This document shows, one piece after another, positions 50,603-60,266 of a stretch of DNA of 64,000 nt. Each line of letters opens with the position of its first letter. The stretch's first letter is position 1. This DNA is from Saccharibacter sp. 17.LH.SD (GTDB lineage Bacteria; Pseudomonadota; Alphaproteobacteria; Acetobacterales; Acetobacteraceae). The notes beneath the pieces are model-generated. The model searched no databases. It saw nothing but the letters and a program-made list of their open reading frames with translations, and was not told the origin of the DNA. The DNA lies in the NCBI RefSeq assembly GCF_009834805.1, contig NZ_WVHO01000001.1, forward strand, positions 1 to 64,000, written 5' to 3'. A program made the translations under genes and the position numbers.

Positions 50603-52038
50603 GACATGCGCTTTACAATATGCGTGGTTGATTGTCCCTCAATGATCGTTATCAAAGCGACCTTTCCACCATACTCCTTGACCACATCACCACCGACCAC
50701 GTCTTCTTCTTTATAATCAGCGCCCTTAACAAGAGTATGGGGTTTAATTTTTTTGATAAGCTCTAATGGTGTGTCTTCCTCGAAAATAAGGACCATGTCG
50801 ACATGACGGAGCGCGCTCATAATTTTTGCGCGGGCATGTTCATTTTGCAGGGGTCTTTGAGCCCCCTTTAAACGTTTGACAGATTGATCACTATTGAGGG
50901 CAACGATGAGTTTATCGCCCTGCTTAGCAGCGCCTTCAATGAGGGAAATATGACCAGGATGAAGGAGGTCAAAACATCCATTGGTGAAAACAATCGTGGC
51001 GCCATGACGTTTCCATTCATTAATGATCGTTAAGGCACGATCTATGGGCATGAGGAGGTCTTTATCCTCAATTTCCTCTTTTAACTCCTGATTAAGTTCA
51101 TCACGCGAGACAACAGAGGTTCCGAGTTTACGCACAGCGATGGAAGCTGCTGTGGTTGCAATGGTTGTGGCCATTTCCAATGTTTGGCCCGCTGAGAGAA
51201 TACTTGCGATCGTTGCAATAACAGTATCACCTGCACCAGAAACATCAAATACTTCTGATTTACGTGCGGCTCTATGCAGGATCCGTCCATTGCGACACCA
51301 GAGTGACATCCCCGCTTCTGAGCGTGTGAGTAAGACATCCCCGCCAAATTGCTCGCTTGCTTTTTGCGAAGCGCGTTCAACCTCTTGGTCAGTCTCTAGG
51401 GGCATATTTTGGGTAGCGAGTGCCATTTCTTTGAGGTTTGGCGTTATTAAAGACGCGCCACGATAGGCTGAGAAATCAGGACGTTTAGGGTCTACAATGA
51501 CAGGAACAGAATGTGCCTGTGCGGCTTGCATAATGGCGTTGATGACGGCGTCAGAAAGAGCGCCTTTAGCGTAGTCGGAGCAGACAACAATATCCGTGTG
51601 TTCAATGGCGCGGCAGGTAGCTTCTATGAGGCGATAATAGGTTTCTTGTGAGGGAGGGGTGGTTTGTTCATGGTCAATGCGGACAATTTGCTGCCGTCCA
51701 CTGACGATACGTGTTTTTGTGATGGTATCCCAGTTTTCAGAGGTAATTAAAGAAGAGGTGTCAATCTGCGGCCATGGATGAAGGGTCTCTTGTAGTATAC
51801 GTGCTTCTTTATCAGGACCGACAATTCCGATTAACGTTACGTGGCACCCTAATGCCGCGGCATTGGCGGCGACATTAGCGGCCCCCCCTGGGCGGGAAGT
51901 TTGACTAGAGCGCAGCAAAACAGGAACAGGTGCTTCGGGCGAGACCCGGTGTACCTCGCCCATAATGTAATGGTCTAAGATAATATCCCCAATAACGGTG
52001 ATATGGCCGAATTTAAAATTGTCTATCATAAGGCGCAT
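50599..52038 (-). CDS. hldE: Bifunctional heptose-7-phosphate kinase/heptose-1-phosphate adenylyltransferase
   Basis: A 479-residue enzyme. The N-terminal ribokinase domain has SRPGGAANVAANAAALG and the catalytic VSGAGDTV. The C-terminal nucleotidyltransferase has FTNGCFDLLHPGH and LVKGADYKEEDVVGGDVV. It makes ADP-heptose for the LPS core. A start three codons later is also possible. It leads the two-gene unit with the AGE protein. Confidence 0.93.
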   Translation of the reverse strand: MRLMIDNFKFGHITVIGDIILDHYIMGEVHRVSPEAPVPVLLRSSQTSRPGGAANVAANAAALGCHVTLIGIVGPDKEARILQETLHPWPQIDTSSLITSENWDTITKTRIVSGRQQIVRIDHEQTTPPSQETYYRLIEATCRAIEHTDIVVCSDYAKGALSDAVINAIMQAAQAHSVPVIVDPKRPDFSAYRGASLITPNLKEMALATQNMPLETDQEVERASQKASEQFGGDVLLTRSEAGMSLWCRNGRILHRAARKSEVFDVSGAGDTVIATIASILSAGQTLEMATTIATTAASIAVRKLGTSVVSRDELNQELKEEIEDKDLLMPIDRALTIINEWKRHGATIVFTNGCFDLLHPGHISLIEGAAKQGDKLIVALNSDQSVKRLKGAQRPLQNEHARAKIMSALRHVDMVLIFEEDTPLELIKKIKPHTLVKGADYKEEDVVGGDVVKEYGGKVALITIIEGQSTTHIVKRMS

Positions 52039-52201
52039 GATCTTCCTGGAAGGGAGGAGATATCTGAAACTCTCCTATACTGACATAGGTTGGTCATGGT
52101 TTCAAAATTTGGGCCATGTGGCTGGCCTGTCATCTGTAACTAAACCTTATGGAAGAGTTTACGTGCTTTGATGATGACTGCTGATTCTGAGGGGAAGAGA
52201 A

Positions 52202-53806
52202 ATGGCCGATGTCACGTGGACGAATAAGACAACCTATAGTGCGGTGACGCAATATACTAATACGTCTCAGTCTATGGGGAGTATTCTCGCAACAAGTGCT
52301 GACTACAGTTAATTCAACTCACTAAACTCTAGTACAGGGTTAAAATATATTATTGTTCCGAAAGGAACGGTGCTTTCTCCTAATAATCAAACGATTGTTG
52401 CTACGCTTGTCTTTGATACGAGTTTAAATTTAACAACAGAGGCGGGTGTTCCTGTCTCGAGTGTTCAAGTAAACCTGAAATATCAGGGGGATCCAACATA
52501 TACACCATCCAGTGATAGCGATGATGATAGTAGTGGTAATAGCAGTATTTCGAAAATAGCCTTGATTTTTTCTTACGGTAATATTGTTCCAGATTCGGCA
52601 TATTTAGACGGTAGTGATAAACCAACAAATTTGGACCCGACGACGGCATCTTCATTGCTTACAAAATTGACTACAGATGCAACCGTTACATCTCTACTGG
52701 GCGGGAATTCAGCTGGAACGATTGCTCTTCTCCCGACATTTGAGATCAATAAAACCGCTACGACGTCAGGATTGCTGACCGATGTCCCATCGGCAACGGT
52801 ATGTTTTCTAGTCGGAGCAGAAATTAAGACACTGTCAGGCCTAAAAAAAATTGAAGATATTGCTCCTGGGGAAGTTATCGTAACATACCGACAAGGGAAA
52901 GAAATTCCGCAAAAAACTACATCCATCTGCAAGAAACGCGTTATTGTTTCTTCCTTTGAGGATTACCCCGTCCGTATTAAGGCGCATGCTCTTGCTGATA
53001 ATGTTCCCTATAATGATCTTCTTCTTACGGAAGAGCATTGTATATTTTTAGATGGGGATCTTATCCCTGTGCGGATGCTTTTAAATCAGCATTCTATTGT
53101 GAGGGAAAACTCTGTTCGTGACTATGATATTTATCATGTTGAATGCGGAAATCATGAAATTATCTGCGCTAATGGGGTCTATGCCGAAACATATCTCGAT
53201 ACGGCTCATCAGTTAGGGCATGACGGGAATCTTATTACGATTGGTCGTAAAACATGGGCGCGTGATGCGGTTGCCCCGTTGGGAGCACGTCGAGATATTG
53301 CCGAGCCTATATGGCGAAAAATTGCGCAACGTTCTGGACTGACGCAAACTCTTCCTGCAGCGGTGGATGATCCAGATCTCCATATCGTCACAGATACCGG
53401 TATGGATGTTCGGCCTTATCGTGTAAGAGAGCATTATTACTTATTTATGCTGCCAGAGAATATTAAACATATTCATCTCGTATCCCGGACATTCCGTCCG
53501 TCTGATGTGATTGGGCCTTTTATTGATGATCGGCGCAATCTCGGTGTTTTGGTGGATGATGTCCGCTTATTTTATGACGATGAGTGTGTCACCTTAGAGA
53601 CACCGTTCCAGGATTCATCCTTGTTGGGATGGGACGTCATGGAAGCATCGCATTGCCGCTGGACCAGTGGATCAGCACTTCTCCCGATTGGAAGGACATC
53701 GGTTCCCTGTGTTCTCAGTCTACATGTTCAACAGGCTGGGCCTTACCTTGCCGAGGGGGATATGTTTGCAGATCAATCGGATGTGCAGCCTATGATGGCG
53801 GCCTAA
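52202..53806 (+). pseudogene. Hint-domain protein gene interrupted by an in-frame TAA
   Basis: ATG 52202 has a good ribosome site (GAGGGGAAGAG). The frame reads MADVTWTNKTTYSAVTQYTN up to codon 36, then TAA at 52310-52312, and continues in the same frame for 497 sense codons. The downstream part has a beta-rich region, then a Hint_2 domain starting at CFLVGAEIKTLSGLKKIEDI with LLLTEEHCIFLDGDLIPV and ANGVYAETYLDT. Such proteins are common in Acetobacteraceae and resemble self-processing secreted proteins. Restart at GTG 52370, read-through or simple inactivation are all possible. Confidence 0.8.
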
Positions 53807-53851
53807 ATGGGGTGAGTGGGGATGTGTGTATCTGTCATGTGGTCTCGTAAT

Positions 53852-53945
53852 GAGGGCTTTATAGCCCTCCCATGAGGGAGCTATTTCATGGTTAAGTCTT
53901 GCTGCAGAGAAATGAGATGTCCTTTTTTAGGCCCCCTGCAGCAAG
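53852..53945 (+). terminator. Two inverted repeats after the Hint gene
   Basis: A 7-bp stem GAGGGCT/AGCCCTC (53852-53869) is followed by a 10-bp inverted repeat CTTGCTGCAG/CTGCAGCAAG (53898-53907 and 53936-53945) enclosing a T6 tract. They lie between convergent genes and probably end transcription. Confidence 0.5.
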
Positions 53946-53976
53946 CGCGAGAGTTCTGATGTGTTAGAATGGAATG

Positions 53977-55272
53977 TTACTCTGTCGTCCCGCGTAGTGT
54001 GTTGAGGGGAATCTTGAGATAACTTACCCCATTATCTTCAGGTTCAGGAAGTCGACCGCCCTGAATATTTACTTGAAGCGCGTGAAGGATAAGTTTGGGC
54101 ATAGGAAGCGTTTTGTCCCGGGCTTGACGGAGTTTCACATACGCTGCCTTTGTCATATCCTTTAGGTGCGGGTTGGTGCGTAATTGTTCCCCAACTGTGC
54201 TTTCCCAACGGGGATGTCGCCCGTGAGGTTGATAATCGTGCCCAGTGAAAAGGCGGGTTTCTTTTGGGAGGGCTAAAATCTCCTTGATAGAGCGCCATAA
54301 AGTTTTGGCGTCACCGCCAGGGAAATCAGCTCGGGCTGTGCCAGAATCTGGCATAAAGATGGTGTCATGAACAAAGACAGCATCATCGACCAAGTAACTC
54401 ACAGAGGCCAAAGTATGGCCAGGTGAGAAGAGAACACGCCCTTTGAGGGAACCTATGGTGAAATGATCGCCTTCTTTGAAGAGATGGTTCCATTGAGAGC
54501 CGTCTGTTTTGAGGTTTGGGAGATTATAAAGTTTTTTCCACAGCTTTTGAACATCACGTACATGGACGCCAATTGCTGTCGGTGCTCCTGTTTTTTCGTG
54601 CAGATAATGAGCCGCTGAGAAGTGGTCAGCGTGGGGATGTGTGTCAAGGATCCACTCAAGGTGAAGTTTGTTGTCGTGGATATAGCGGAGTAATTTATCG
54701 GCATTCTCGGTGCTGGTTGTTCCAGATTTTTCGTCATAATCCCAAACGGGGTCAATAATGGCGCAATGTTTCGTCTTCGGGTCAATGAGAATATACTGCA
54801 CGCTCCAGGTGCTTTTATCAAAAAAACCTTCCACATGGAGTTTGCGTTCTTGCTCTTTTTCGAGCCATTTTACGGCTTCGGTTAGGTCGAAGCCATAATT
54901 GCGTCCAAAGGGTAAGATATCATCCGCGTGCATGTGGCCATCGAGTATTTGGCCCAGCACATAGAGCGTCATGACGCGCTTACCCGAAGCGCAATGAGCA
55001 AAAACTGGCCCGTTCTTTTCGTGTAATACTGCCTGAAAAGCCCGTATATCGGCGCGTGTGAGGGTATTAATGGTGACTGGGATATAGTGATAGCGTAAGC
55101 CCATTTCCGCTACAGTATGGGCGGCTTGTTCATGAGAAGGGTACGATGTGTTTTCGCCATCAGGGCGGAGATTAACAACCTGGTTAAATCCTTCTTCTTT
55201 TAATGAAGCGAGGGTTTTGAGGTCAGGTTGGTCCGCGACAATCAGATGATCGTTGATGCGTACATATCTCAT
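53977..55272 (-). CDS. blh: Blh-type fusion: DUF442 phosphatase-like domain plus persulfide dioxygenase-like MBL domain
   Basis: A 431-residue protein. Residues ~1-140 are a DSP-like/DUF442 domain with the Cys loop HCASGKR. Residues ~155-390 are a metallo-beta-lactamase fold with THPHADHFSAAHYL (HxHxDH), SPGHTLASVSYLV and FTGHDY, as in ETHE1-type persulfide dioxygenases. In other bacteria Blh proteins oxidise sulfide-derived persulfides under control of BigR; no bigR-like gene is seen here. Confidence 0.85.
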   Translation of the reverse strand: MRYVRINDHLIVADQPDLKTLASLKEEGFNQVVNLRPDGENTSYPSHEQAAHTVAEMGLRYHYIPVTINTLTRADIRAFQAVLHEKNGPVFAHCASGKRVMTLYVLGQILDGHMHADDILPFGRNYGFDLTEAVKWLEKEQERKLHVEGFFDKSTWSVQYILIDPKTKHCAIIDPVWDYDEKSGTTSTENADKLLRYIHDNKLHLEWILDTHPHADHFSAAHYLHEKTGAPTAIGVHVRDVQKLWKKLYNLPNLKTDGSQWNHLFKEGDHFTIGSLKGRVLFSPGHTLASVSYLVDDAVFVHDTIFMPDSGTARADFPGGDAKTLWRSIKEILALPKETRLFTGHDYQPHGRHPRWESTVGEQLRTNPHLKDMTKAAYVKLRQARDKTLPMPKLILHALQVNIQGGRLPEPEDNGVSYLKIPLNTLRGTTE

Positions 55273-55332
55273 GCGTATAGCCCTTTATGTGTCGTCACCA
55301 CGTTAGGGTAGGAACTTTCTACTCAGAATCAA

Positions 55333-55366
55333 GGACACCCCCGCTATGATAAAAGCGAGGGTGTTC
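55333..55366. terminator. Hairpin between blh and the MFS gene
   Basis: GGACACCC-CGCT pairs with AGCG-GGGTGTTC around an 8-base loop with one mismatch; CTTTA follows on the plus side. It lies between two leftward genes and may end the MFS transcript, although the minus side lacks a good T-tract. Confidence 0.45.
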
Positions 55367-55393
55367 TTTAGCTATAAAAAGAGAGGAAGCGGG

Positions 55394-56692
55394 TTATGAT
55401 TCTGATTTCTGTTGCGCTTCCATTTCCTGCGTATAACGGCGTGCCTCGGGTGAAATAGTCAGAGACATCGTCATAAAGGCGGAGAGCAAGTAAACGATGG
55501 CGAATGTCCAGATCACATAGACCATTCCCTGACCAAAGATCGCGCTACAGGCGGAGACGAGCGCTGGACCAACCCAGGTGGAGGCGCCAGCCCCAAGGCC
55601 AAGAATGGAAAGAGCGGCGGCTTTTTCCTTCGGGCAAATTTGCGGCATAAGGCCGGAAAGTGGCACGAAGGCCGCAATCGCTGCCCCGTAGAGCACACCA
55701 ACAAGAGCCGCAGCCAAGAAACTTCCAGGGAAGTAAAGAGGCACGTAATAGAAAAGCGGGATAGAGATAAACCCACCAATACCGCCAAAGACCGCTACAA
55801 CAAAGCGAGCCCCGAGACGGTCTGCCAGCATCCCCGAGAGAAGGTTGACGATAATGTTGCTCAAGAAGATGAGCGATAAGAGGTTGAGCCACTGCCCAAG
55901 TGAAAAGCCGAGATGGTCCACAAAGAAGGACGGCATGATGGCCAGAAAAGCATATTCAGAGGATGTATCAATCGTGCGGACAATACCTGCAATCAACGTC
56001 TTTGGTTCACGCCAGACGATGCTGAAAGAATCAAAGAAGGCGCTCTTTACTGACACATGCTCTGGAAGGAGGCGTTTTGTTCCTGTTGGTTCATGGGTGA
56101 AGAGCAACGCAATCAACCCGCCAATAATGACCAACCCCAAAGAGCACCAAAAGGTATTAAGCTCACCAATTTGGGGGATGGCGTAGCGTGCAAACTGAGA
56201 CCCAAGCGTTGGCAGACCGGCAGAGAAGGAGAACCAGAACCACCCGGCGGCAGAGCCAAGCATTGAGCTGGGTGTGGCTGCGGCAATCCAAACAAGGAAA
56301 CCATAGGCAAAGAGGGGGTAGGCAAAGCCGCGCAATGTGTAAAAAAGCAAGGTCATTGCTGCATTATTGGGCCCTAATCCAAAAATAAGAAAACAGGCCT
56401 CAAGCACGGACCATAGGATCAACCCCCACCACATGACCTTTTTAGGGCCAAAAAGATCAGAGAGCGGCCCAGACAGCCAAGCGGCGATCATCACAGTGAT
56501 GCCGTAGAAGAGGAAAAGATAGTTGACGAAATCTTGTGAATGGCCGTGATGTGTCTCGAATGTGTCGAGATATCCAGCCTCGACACCATCACCCACCATG
56601 AATAAAAGTTGACCGACAAACGCCCAGAAGAGAGCTTTGGGAATACCAATCTTCTCGGCGAAACTGCGTTTCTCAGGTGCTGTTTCGAGCAT
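55394..56692 (-). CDS. MFS transporter, RbtT/DalT/CsbX type
   Basis: A 432-residue protein starting MLETAPEKRSFAEKIGIPKA; GGAGAGACAAC precedes this ATG. There are 12 predicted membrane segments, with FMVGDGVEAGYLDTFE in segment 1 and SGPLSDLFGPKKVMWWG as the MFS loop motif. The GDG-x-E start is typical of pentitol transporters of the RbtT group. A polyol or sugar-acid substrate is inferred. Confidence 0.82.
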   Translation of the reverse strand: MLETAPEKRSFAEKIGIPKALFWAFVGQLLFMVGDGVEAGYLDTFETHHGHSQDFVNYLFLFYGITVMIAAWLSGPLSDLFGPKKVMWWGLILWSVLEACFLIFGLGPNNAAMTLLFYTLRGFAYPLFAYGFLVWIAAATPSSMLGSAAGWFWFSFSAGLPTLGSQFARYAIPQIGELNTFWCSLGLVIIGGLIALLFTHEPTGTKRLLPEHVSVKSAFFDSFSIVWREPKTLIAGIVRTIDTSSEYAFLAIMPSFFVDHLGFSLGQWLNLLSLIFLSNIIVNLLSGMLADRLGARFVVAVFGGIGGFISIPLFYYVPLYFPGSFLAAALVGVLYGAAIAAFVPLSGLMPQICPKEKAAALSILGLGAGASTWVGPALVSACSAIFGQGMVYVIWTFAIVYLLSAFMTMSLTISPEARRYTQEMEAQQKSES

Positions 56693-57035
56693 AAATGTTG
56701 TCTCTCCCTTTGTGCATCGGCGTGTCACGAACCTGTTTCCAGCCTCATTGCTGAAAGCGCGTATGGGACACAGCATTTCTAGGCCCTACGAGAGTGCTCG
56801 GCCCTACTTCATAGATTATCGTGGAGACTCATTCTCATTGATGGTGTGAAACCAATAACGATCAGACGTTAAAAATGAGAATCTCCAGTTATAGTGTCTG
56901 GGAAGGTAGCATAAATCATTATTTAAAGCAAACAATATGCTTTCCCCTTGGTTAAGGGGTAAAGCAGCATTCAAAAAATAATGGTTTTATCTGTAATAAA
57001 TTTATTGAGTTAAGCGTTTTATTTTAAAGTAAATG
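56693..57035. other. Intergenic region upstream of the MFS transporter
   Basis: About 340 bp with no supported gene. It contains an imperfect inverted repeat, GGAGACTCATTCTCATT (about 56824-56840) facing AATGAGAATCTCC (56874-56886), which resembles Fur-type operator halves (TGAGAAT). Further right it is A+T-rich and non-coding. Confidence 0.35.
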
Positions 57036-58118
57036 CTACATAAATTTCTCAATTCTATCGAGTATCGTTTTACATCTTTTTTGATAGTTTTCTAGACTAA
57101 AGATATCGGCCACATGCTCGCGTGCATTCTTCCCTAAATGTTGTAGGGAGAGTGGATTTTGAAAAATATATTCCAATGTTTTGCAGACACTTTCGGGAAT
57201 GCCGTCATCTCTTTGGAGGACAAAGCCTGTTTTATCATTCTGGACGCTATAGGTCATTTCACCAACAGGCGTTGCCATCAGGGGAAGCCCCATTCCCATC
57301 GCTTCATGCGCTGCGAGGCACATTCCTTCATAACGGGAAGGTTGGGTATAGAGATGAAGATGGCGGAGAAAATGTGGGACATCGGAAACAAAACCGAGCA
57401 ATGAGACACGTTGCTCTAGGTGATAGTCTTTAATGAGTTGCTCTAGTTCCTGTTGTTGTGGGCCATCTCCTGCAATGGAAAGATGAACGCGGTCCGCCTT
57501 ATCTGGATTGCGTTCACAGAAGAGGGCGAGCCCTTTGAGGAGGCGAGGGTAGTTTTTAACCTCATGAAGCCGTCCTGTGCTGCCTATCTGAAGGGTTGTC
57601 TGCCCATCCCAGTAAGAGGCTACGGTCTCCTTGGCCTGACAGATATAAAGCGGCCAGGGGATGATATCGCTCTCGCGGATATGCATGCGCTCATGCAAGA
57701 ACTTCCCGACGTAAAAGGAATCCGGAACCCATAATTTGGTAATTTTCTTCCCAACGCTCGTTGAAAAGCGAAGATTGGCGCTGTTTTTCCAACTTACGAC
57801 GGGAATACCCAGTATCTTTCCGGCAAGCTGCCCGACGATGGTTGCACGGCTGAGTGAGGTCCAAATGACATCAGGGCGTGATTGGCGGAGGATATTGATG
57901 AAGGTGAGGACAGTCTGTAGGAAGCTTGGACGTTTTTGGAAGAGAATTCTGTAAGGAATGCCCGCTTTTTCTAAATGAGGGGCTGCGCCCATATCGCGTG
58001 GTTCACAGGCTGTTACGTCAACCGAATGCCCGAATTGCTCAATAGTTTTAACGACTTGTGGAATGGCGAATTCAGCCCCTCCGGTCTCTAAGCTTGTAAC
58101 GATATAATGGATTTTCAT
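57036..58118 (-). CDS. Family 4 glycosyltransferase
   Basis: A 360-residue GT-B protein starting MKIHYIVTSLETGGAEFAIP. It has GSTGRLHEVKNYPRLLKGLALF and SIAGDGPQQQELE in the nucleotide-sugar half, and SRYEGMCLAAHEAMGMGLPL as the E-x7-E motif. It probably acts in LPS or exopolysaccharide synthesis. It stands alone, and the start at 58118 is favoured over a longer one. Confidence 0.88.
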   Translation of the reverse strand: MKIHYIVTSLETGGAEFAIPQVVKTIEQFGHSVDVTACEPRDMGAAPHLEKAGIPYRILFQKRPSFLQTVLTFINILRQSRPDVIWTSLSRATIVGQLAGKILGIPVVSWKNSANLRFSTSVGKKITKLWVPDSFYVGKFLHERMHIRESDIIPWPLYICQAKETVASYWDGQTTLQIGSTGRLHEVKNYPRLLKGLALFCERNPDKADRVHLSIAGDGPQQQELEQLIKDYHLEQRVSLLGFVSDVPHFLRHLHLYTQPSRYEGMCLAAHEAMGMGLPLMATPVGEMTYSVQNDKTGFVLQRDDGIPESVCKTLEYIFQNPLSLQHLGKNAREHVADIFSLENYQKRCKTILDRIEKFM

Positions 58119-58268
58119 CCGGAATCCTGTGTGTTGCGGCAAAAATGGGCGGGCAGGGCCTGTCATACAAGAGGGATGATCTGCCCGCAATGATGAGGGA
58201 ATACGTGGCTGTGCCGCTGTGATGACGTATTAAAATGACGCAGAAAAGAAATTTATACACGATTTTGT

Positions 58269-58285
58269 TTGCGAACTACTCGCAA
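58269..58285. promoter_or_regulatory. 17-bp palindrome upstream of bfd
   Basis: TTGCGA-ACTAC-TCGCAA is a perfect 6-bp inverted repeat 54 bp before the bfd start. bfd genes are typically induced by iron shortage through Fur-family regulators, so a Fur-type operator is a reasonable inference; the sequence is not the classical Fur box. Confidence 0.5.
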
Positions 58286-58338
58286 TTTCACTAACGTCCA
58301 AAAGACGAAATTACACCAGGGACGTTGGGGATGCTTTC

Positions 58339-58662
58339 ATGATCGTCTGCTCATGTAATGCTCTATCGGATAAAGATGTCGATGCTGCGATTCAAAGTGG
58401 TGTATGTCGGACGGCAGAAGTCTATGCGGTGAAGAAATGTCGCGTGCAATGTGGTCAATGTGTACCAGGGATCGTGTGCCGTCTTAAGGAGGCTCTAAAG
58501 AGACAAAGAGAATGCGTGGTAGAAAGCGCAGAGCCGGCCCCTTGTGTCTCATCATGTGATGCGGCATTGGCTTCCCTTGAGTTGGAAGCACGGGCTCTTG
58601 AAAGTGAGCAAGGGCGTGAGCGGGTGGTTTCTGCACTGGCTCATGGGCAGCCAGGCTTTTAG
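58339..58662 (+). CDS. bfd: Bacterioferritin-associated ferredoxin
   Basis: A 107-residue protein. C4-x-C6 and C38-x2-C41 bind a [2Fe-2S] cluster as in Bfd, and the first ~60 residues are the BFD-like domain (MIVCSCNALSDKDVDAAIQS). The C-terminal ~45 residues extend beyond the usual length and contain two more Cys. It reduces bacterioferritin iron to release Fe(II). It is convergent with bfr. Confidence 0.88.
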   Translation: MIVCSCNALSDKDVDAAIQSGVCRTAEVYAVKKCRVQCGQCVPGIVCRLKEALKRQRECVVESAEPAPCVSSCDAALASLELEARALESEQGRERVVSALAHGQPGF

Positions 58663-58669
58663 CAGACAT

Positions 58670-58699
58670 AAAAAATGCCCGACAATGCGGGCATTTTTT
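58670..58699. terminator. Bidirectional terminator between bfd and bfr
   Basis: ATGCCCG and CGGGCAT form a 7-bp stem with a 6-base loop, flanked by A5 and T6, so both convergent genes can end here. Confidence 0.9.
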
Positions 58700-58719
58700 A
58701 TGGGCAACAAAGAGTTCGA

Positions 58720-59208
58720 TTATTCTTTGCTGTCTGCTGATGTTGAGTTCAGCGTGATGTAACGCTCCAAGCCAACCTGCTTGATGAGATCAAGCTGGGT
58801 GTCGATGAAGTCTTCATGCTCTTCTTCATCAGAGAGAATGCGGAAGAGAAGGTCACGTGATACGAAGTCACGAACGCTCTCGCAATAGGCGATGCCTTCA
58901 CGAAGGTTCTCAAGCGCAAGAGCCTCTGCTTTAAGGTCGCACTCCAGGATTTCCTGAACATTCTGGCCGATCTGAAGTGGGTTCAGCTTCTGAAGGTTAG
59001 GAAGCCCACCTAAGAAGAGGATGCGCTCAATCAGCCAATCGGCATGGCGCATTTCTTCGATGGATTCCTCATATTCTTTCTTACCGAGCTTTGTAACGCC
59101 CCAGTGGTTCAGCGTGCGGGAATGAAGGAAATATTGGTTAATCGCTGTCAGCTCATTGGCCAACTGGATGTTTAAAAACTCGATAACCTTGGGGTCTTTT
59201 ACTGCCAT
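58720..59208 (-). CDS. bfr: Bacterioferritin
   Basis: A 162-residue ferritin-like protein starting MAVKDPKVIEFLNIQLANEL. Ferroxidase residues include E19 and E52/H55 (EEMRHADWLIERILFLGG), with M53 as the haem ligand, and DEEEHEDFID in helix 4. It stores iron in a 24-mer. The longer frame upstream is A+T-rich and not protein-like, so ATG 59208 is used. Confidence 0.93.
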   Translation of the reverse strand: MAVKDPKVIEFLNIQLANELTAINQYFLHSRTLNHWGVTKLGKKEYEESIEEMRHADWLIERILFLGGLPNLQKLNPLQIGQNVQEILECDLKAEALALENLREGIAYCESVRDFVSRDLLFRILSDEEEHEDFIDTQLDLIKQVGLERYITLNSTSADSKE

Positions 59209-59495
59209 GATAGCCTCGTCATGTTGAATGTGACGACTCAGAATGTTAAGTCGCCATCTCTCTATGGTTAGGCTTTTAACATGAAGATATTTCAAAAATC
59301 TAGTATTTTTTAATTGCAAATAAGTATCAACAAAAATAAAAACAGTAAATATGTAAAAATTACAAATACAAAAAATATTCACACATAAAATTTCTTTATT
59401 TTTTACTGTAAAATAATAAAATATAGTAAAAATTTAATGATAATATTGTCTTTTTAATTTTTTATCATAATATGAAAATCGCATAATTAGGGGGC

Positions 59496-60248
59496 ATGAT
59501 GGTTTTTAAAAGAGTGCCATATAGGTTTACGTTTTTCTTATTGTTATGTGGCTGTACAGGGGCTTCACATACAGTTAATGACGTGAAATGGAGGCCGTCA
59601 TTACCACCGCCGCCAACAGAAATGTCTAAGGAGGGGCAGCGTGATGTCTCGTTATTCTATGCCACGCGCATCTTTCGAGGCACACCACGTTGGAAACTTG
59701 CCCTTCATGACGCCCAGAAGGGATCTGACGCGTTAGCGGATGATTTTTCATGCGCGGCTGGATTTAAGATTAACACAGCATCAACGCAGTCCGTTGTGGC
59801 ATTGATTCACTATGTTAAGCACGGCGTGCGCAAAGGGGTCTCTTATGAGAAGCATTTATGGAAAAGAGAGCGCCCTTATGTAAATCATCCGGGGCCTATC
59901 TGCCTTCCAGAGACGGAACGTGCCTTATTAGGATGGTCTTATCCATCAGGTCATGCGGCAGCTGGTTATGCCACAGCGCTCACGCTTGCCTCACTTTTAC
60001 CAGAGCGACGAGAAGCCTTACTGAAACGCGGCCATCTTTTTGGGGAAAGCCGCGTCATTTGTGGGGTTCATTGGAATTCAGACATTTTGGCAGGGGAGGA
60101 GGTGGCGCGCGCTTATATAAAGCATGAGCAAACAGACCCTCACTTTCAGGCATTATTAAAGGCAGCAAAAGTGGATTTAGCTACCCATCGTCGGGAGTTA
60201 GTACCGCCCGACTCGGCAGAATGTGTGAGGGAGACAAAGATCAGGTAA
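59496..60248 (+). CDS. Class A acid phosphatase (PAP2 family)
   Basis: A 250-residue secreted protein. The signal sequence has a Cys at a lipobox-like site (LLLCGC). The PAP2 motifs are KRERPYV, SYPSGHAAAGYAT and ESRVICGVHWNSD. These match PhoN-type non-specific acid phosphatases acting in the periplasm on phosphomonoesters. The preceding 287 bp (59209-59495) is A+T-rich and holds the promoters of this gene and of bfr. Confidence 0.88.
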   Translation: MMVFKRVPYRFTFFLLLCGCTGASHTVNDVKWRPSLPPPPTEMSKEGQRDVSLFYATRIFRGTPRWKLALHDAQKGSDALADDFSCAAGFKINTASTQSVVALIHYVKHGVRKGVSYEKHLWKRERPYVNHPGPICLPETERALLGWSYPSGHAAAGYATALTLASLLPERREALLKRGHLFGESRVICGVHWNSDILAGEEVARAYIKHEQTDPHFQALLKAAKVDLATHRRELVPPDSAECVRETKIR

Positions 60249-60266
60249 TAGGGAAGCAGGATAAGC

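Noticed and set aside
56824-56886. Classical Fur box before the MFS transporter
   Set aside because: The halves resemble TGAGAAT but are about 50 bp apart and the gene has no visible iron link.
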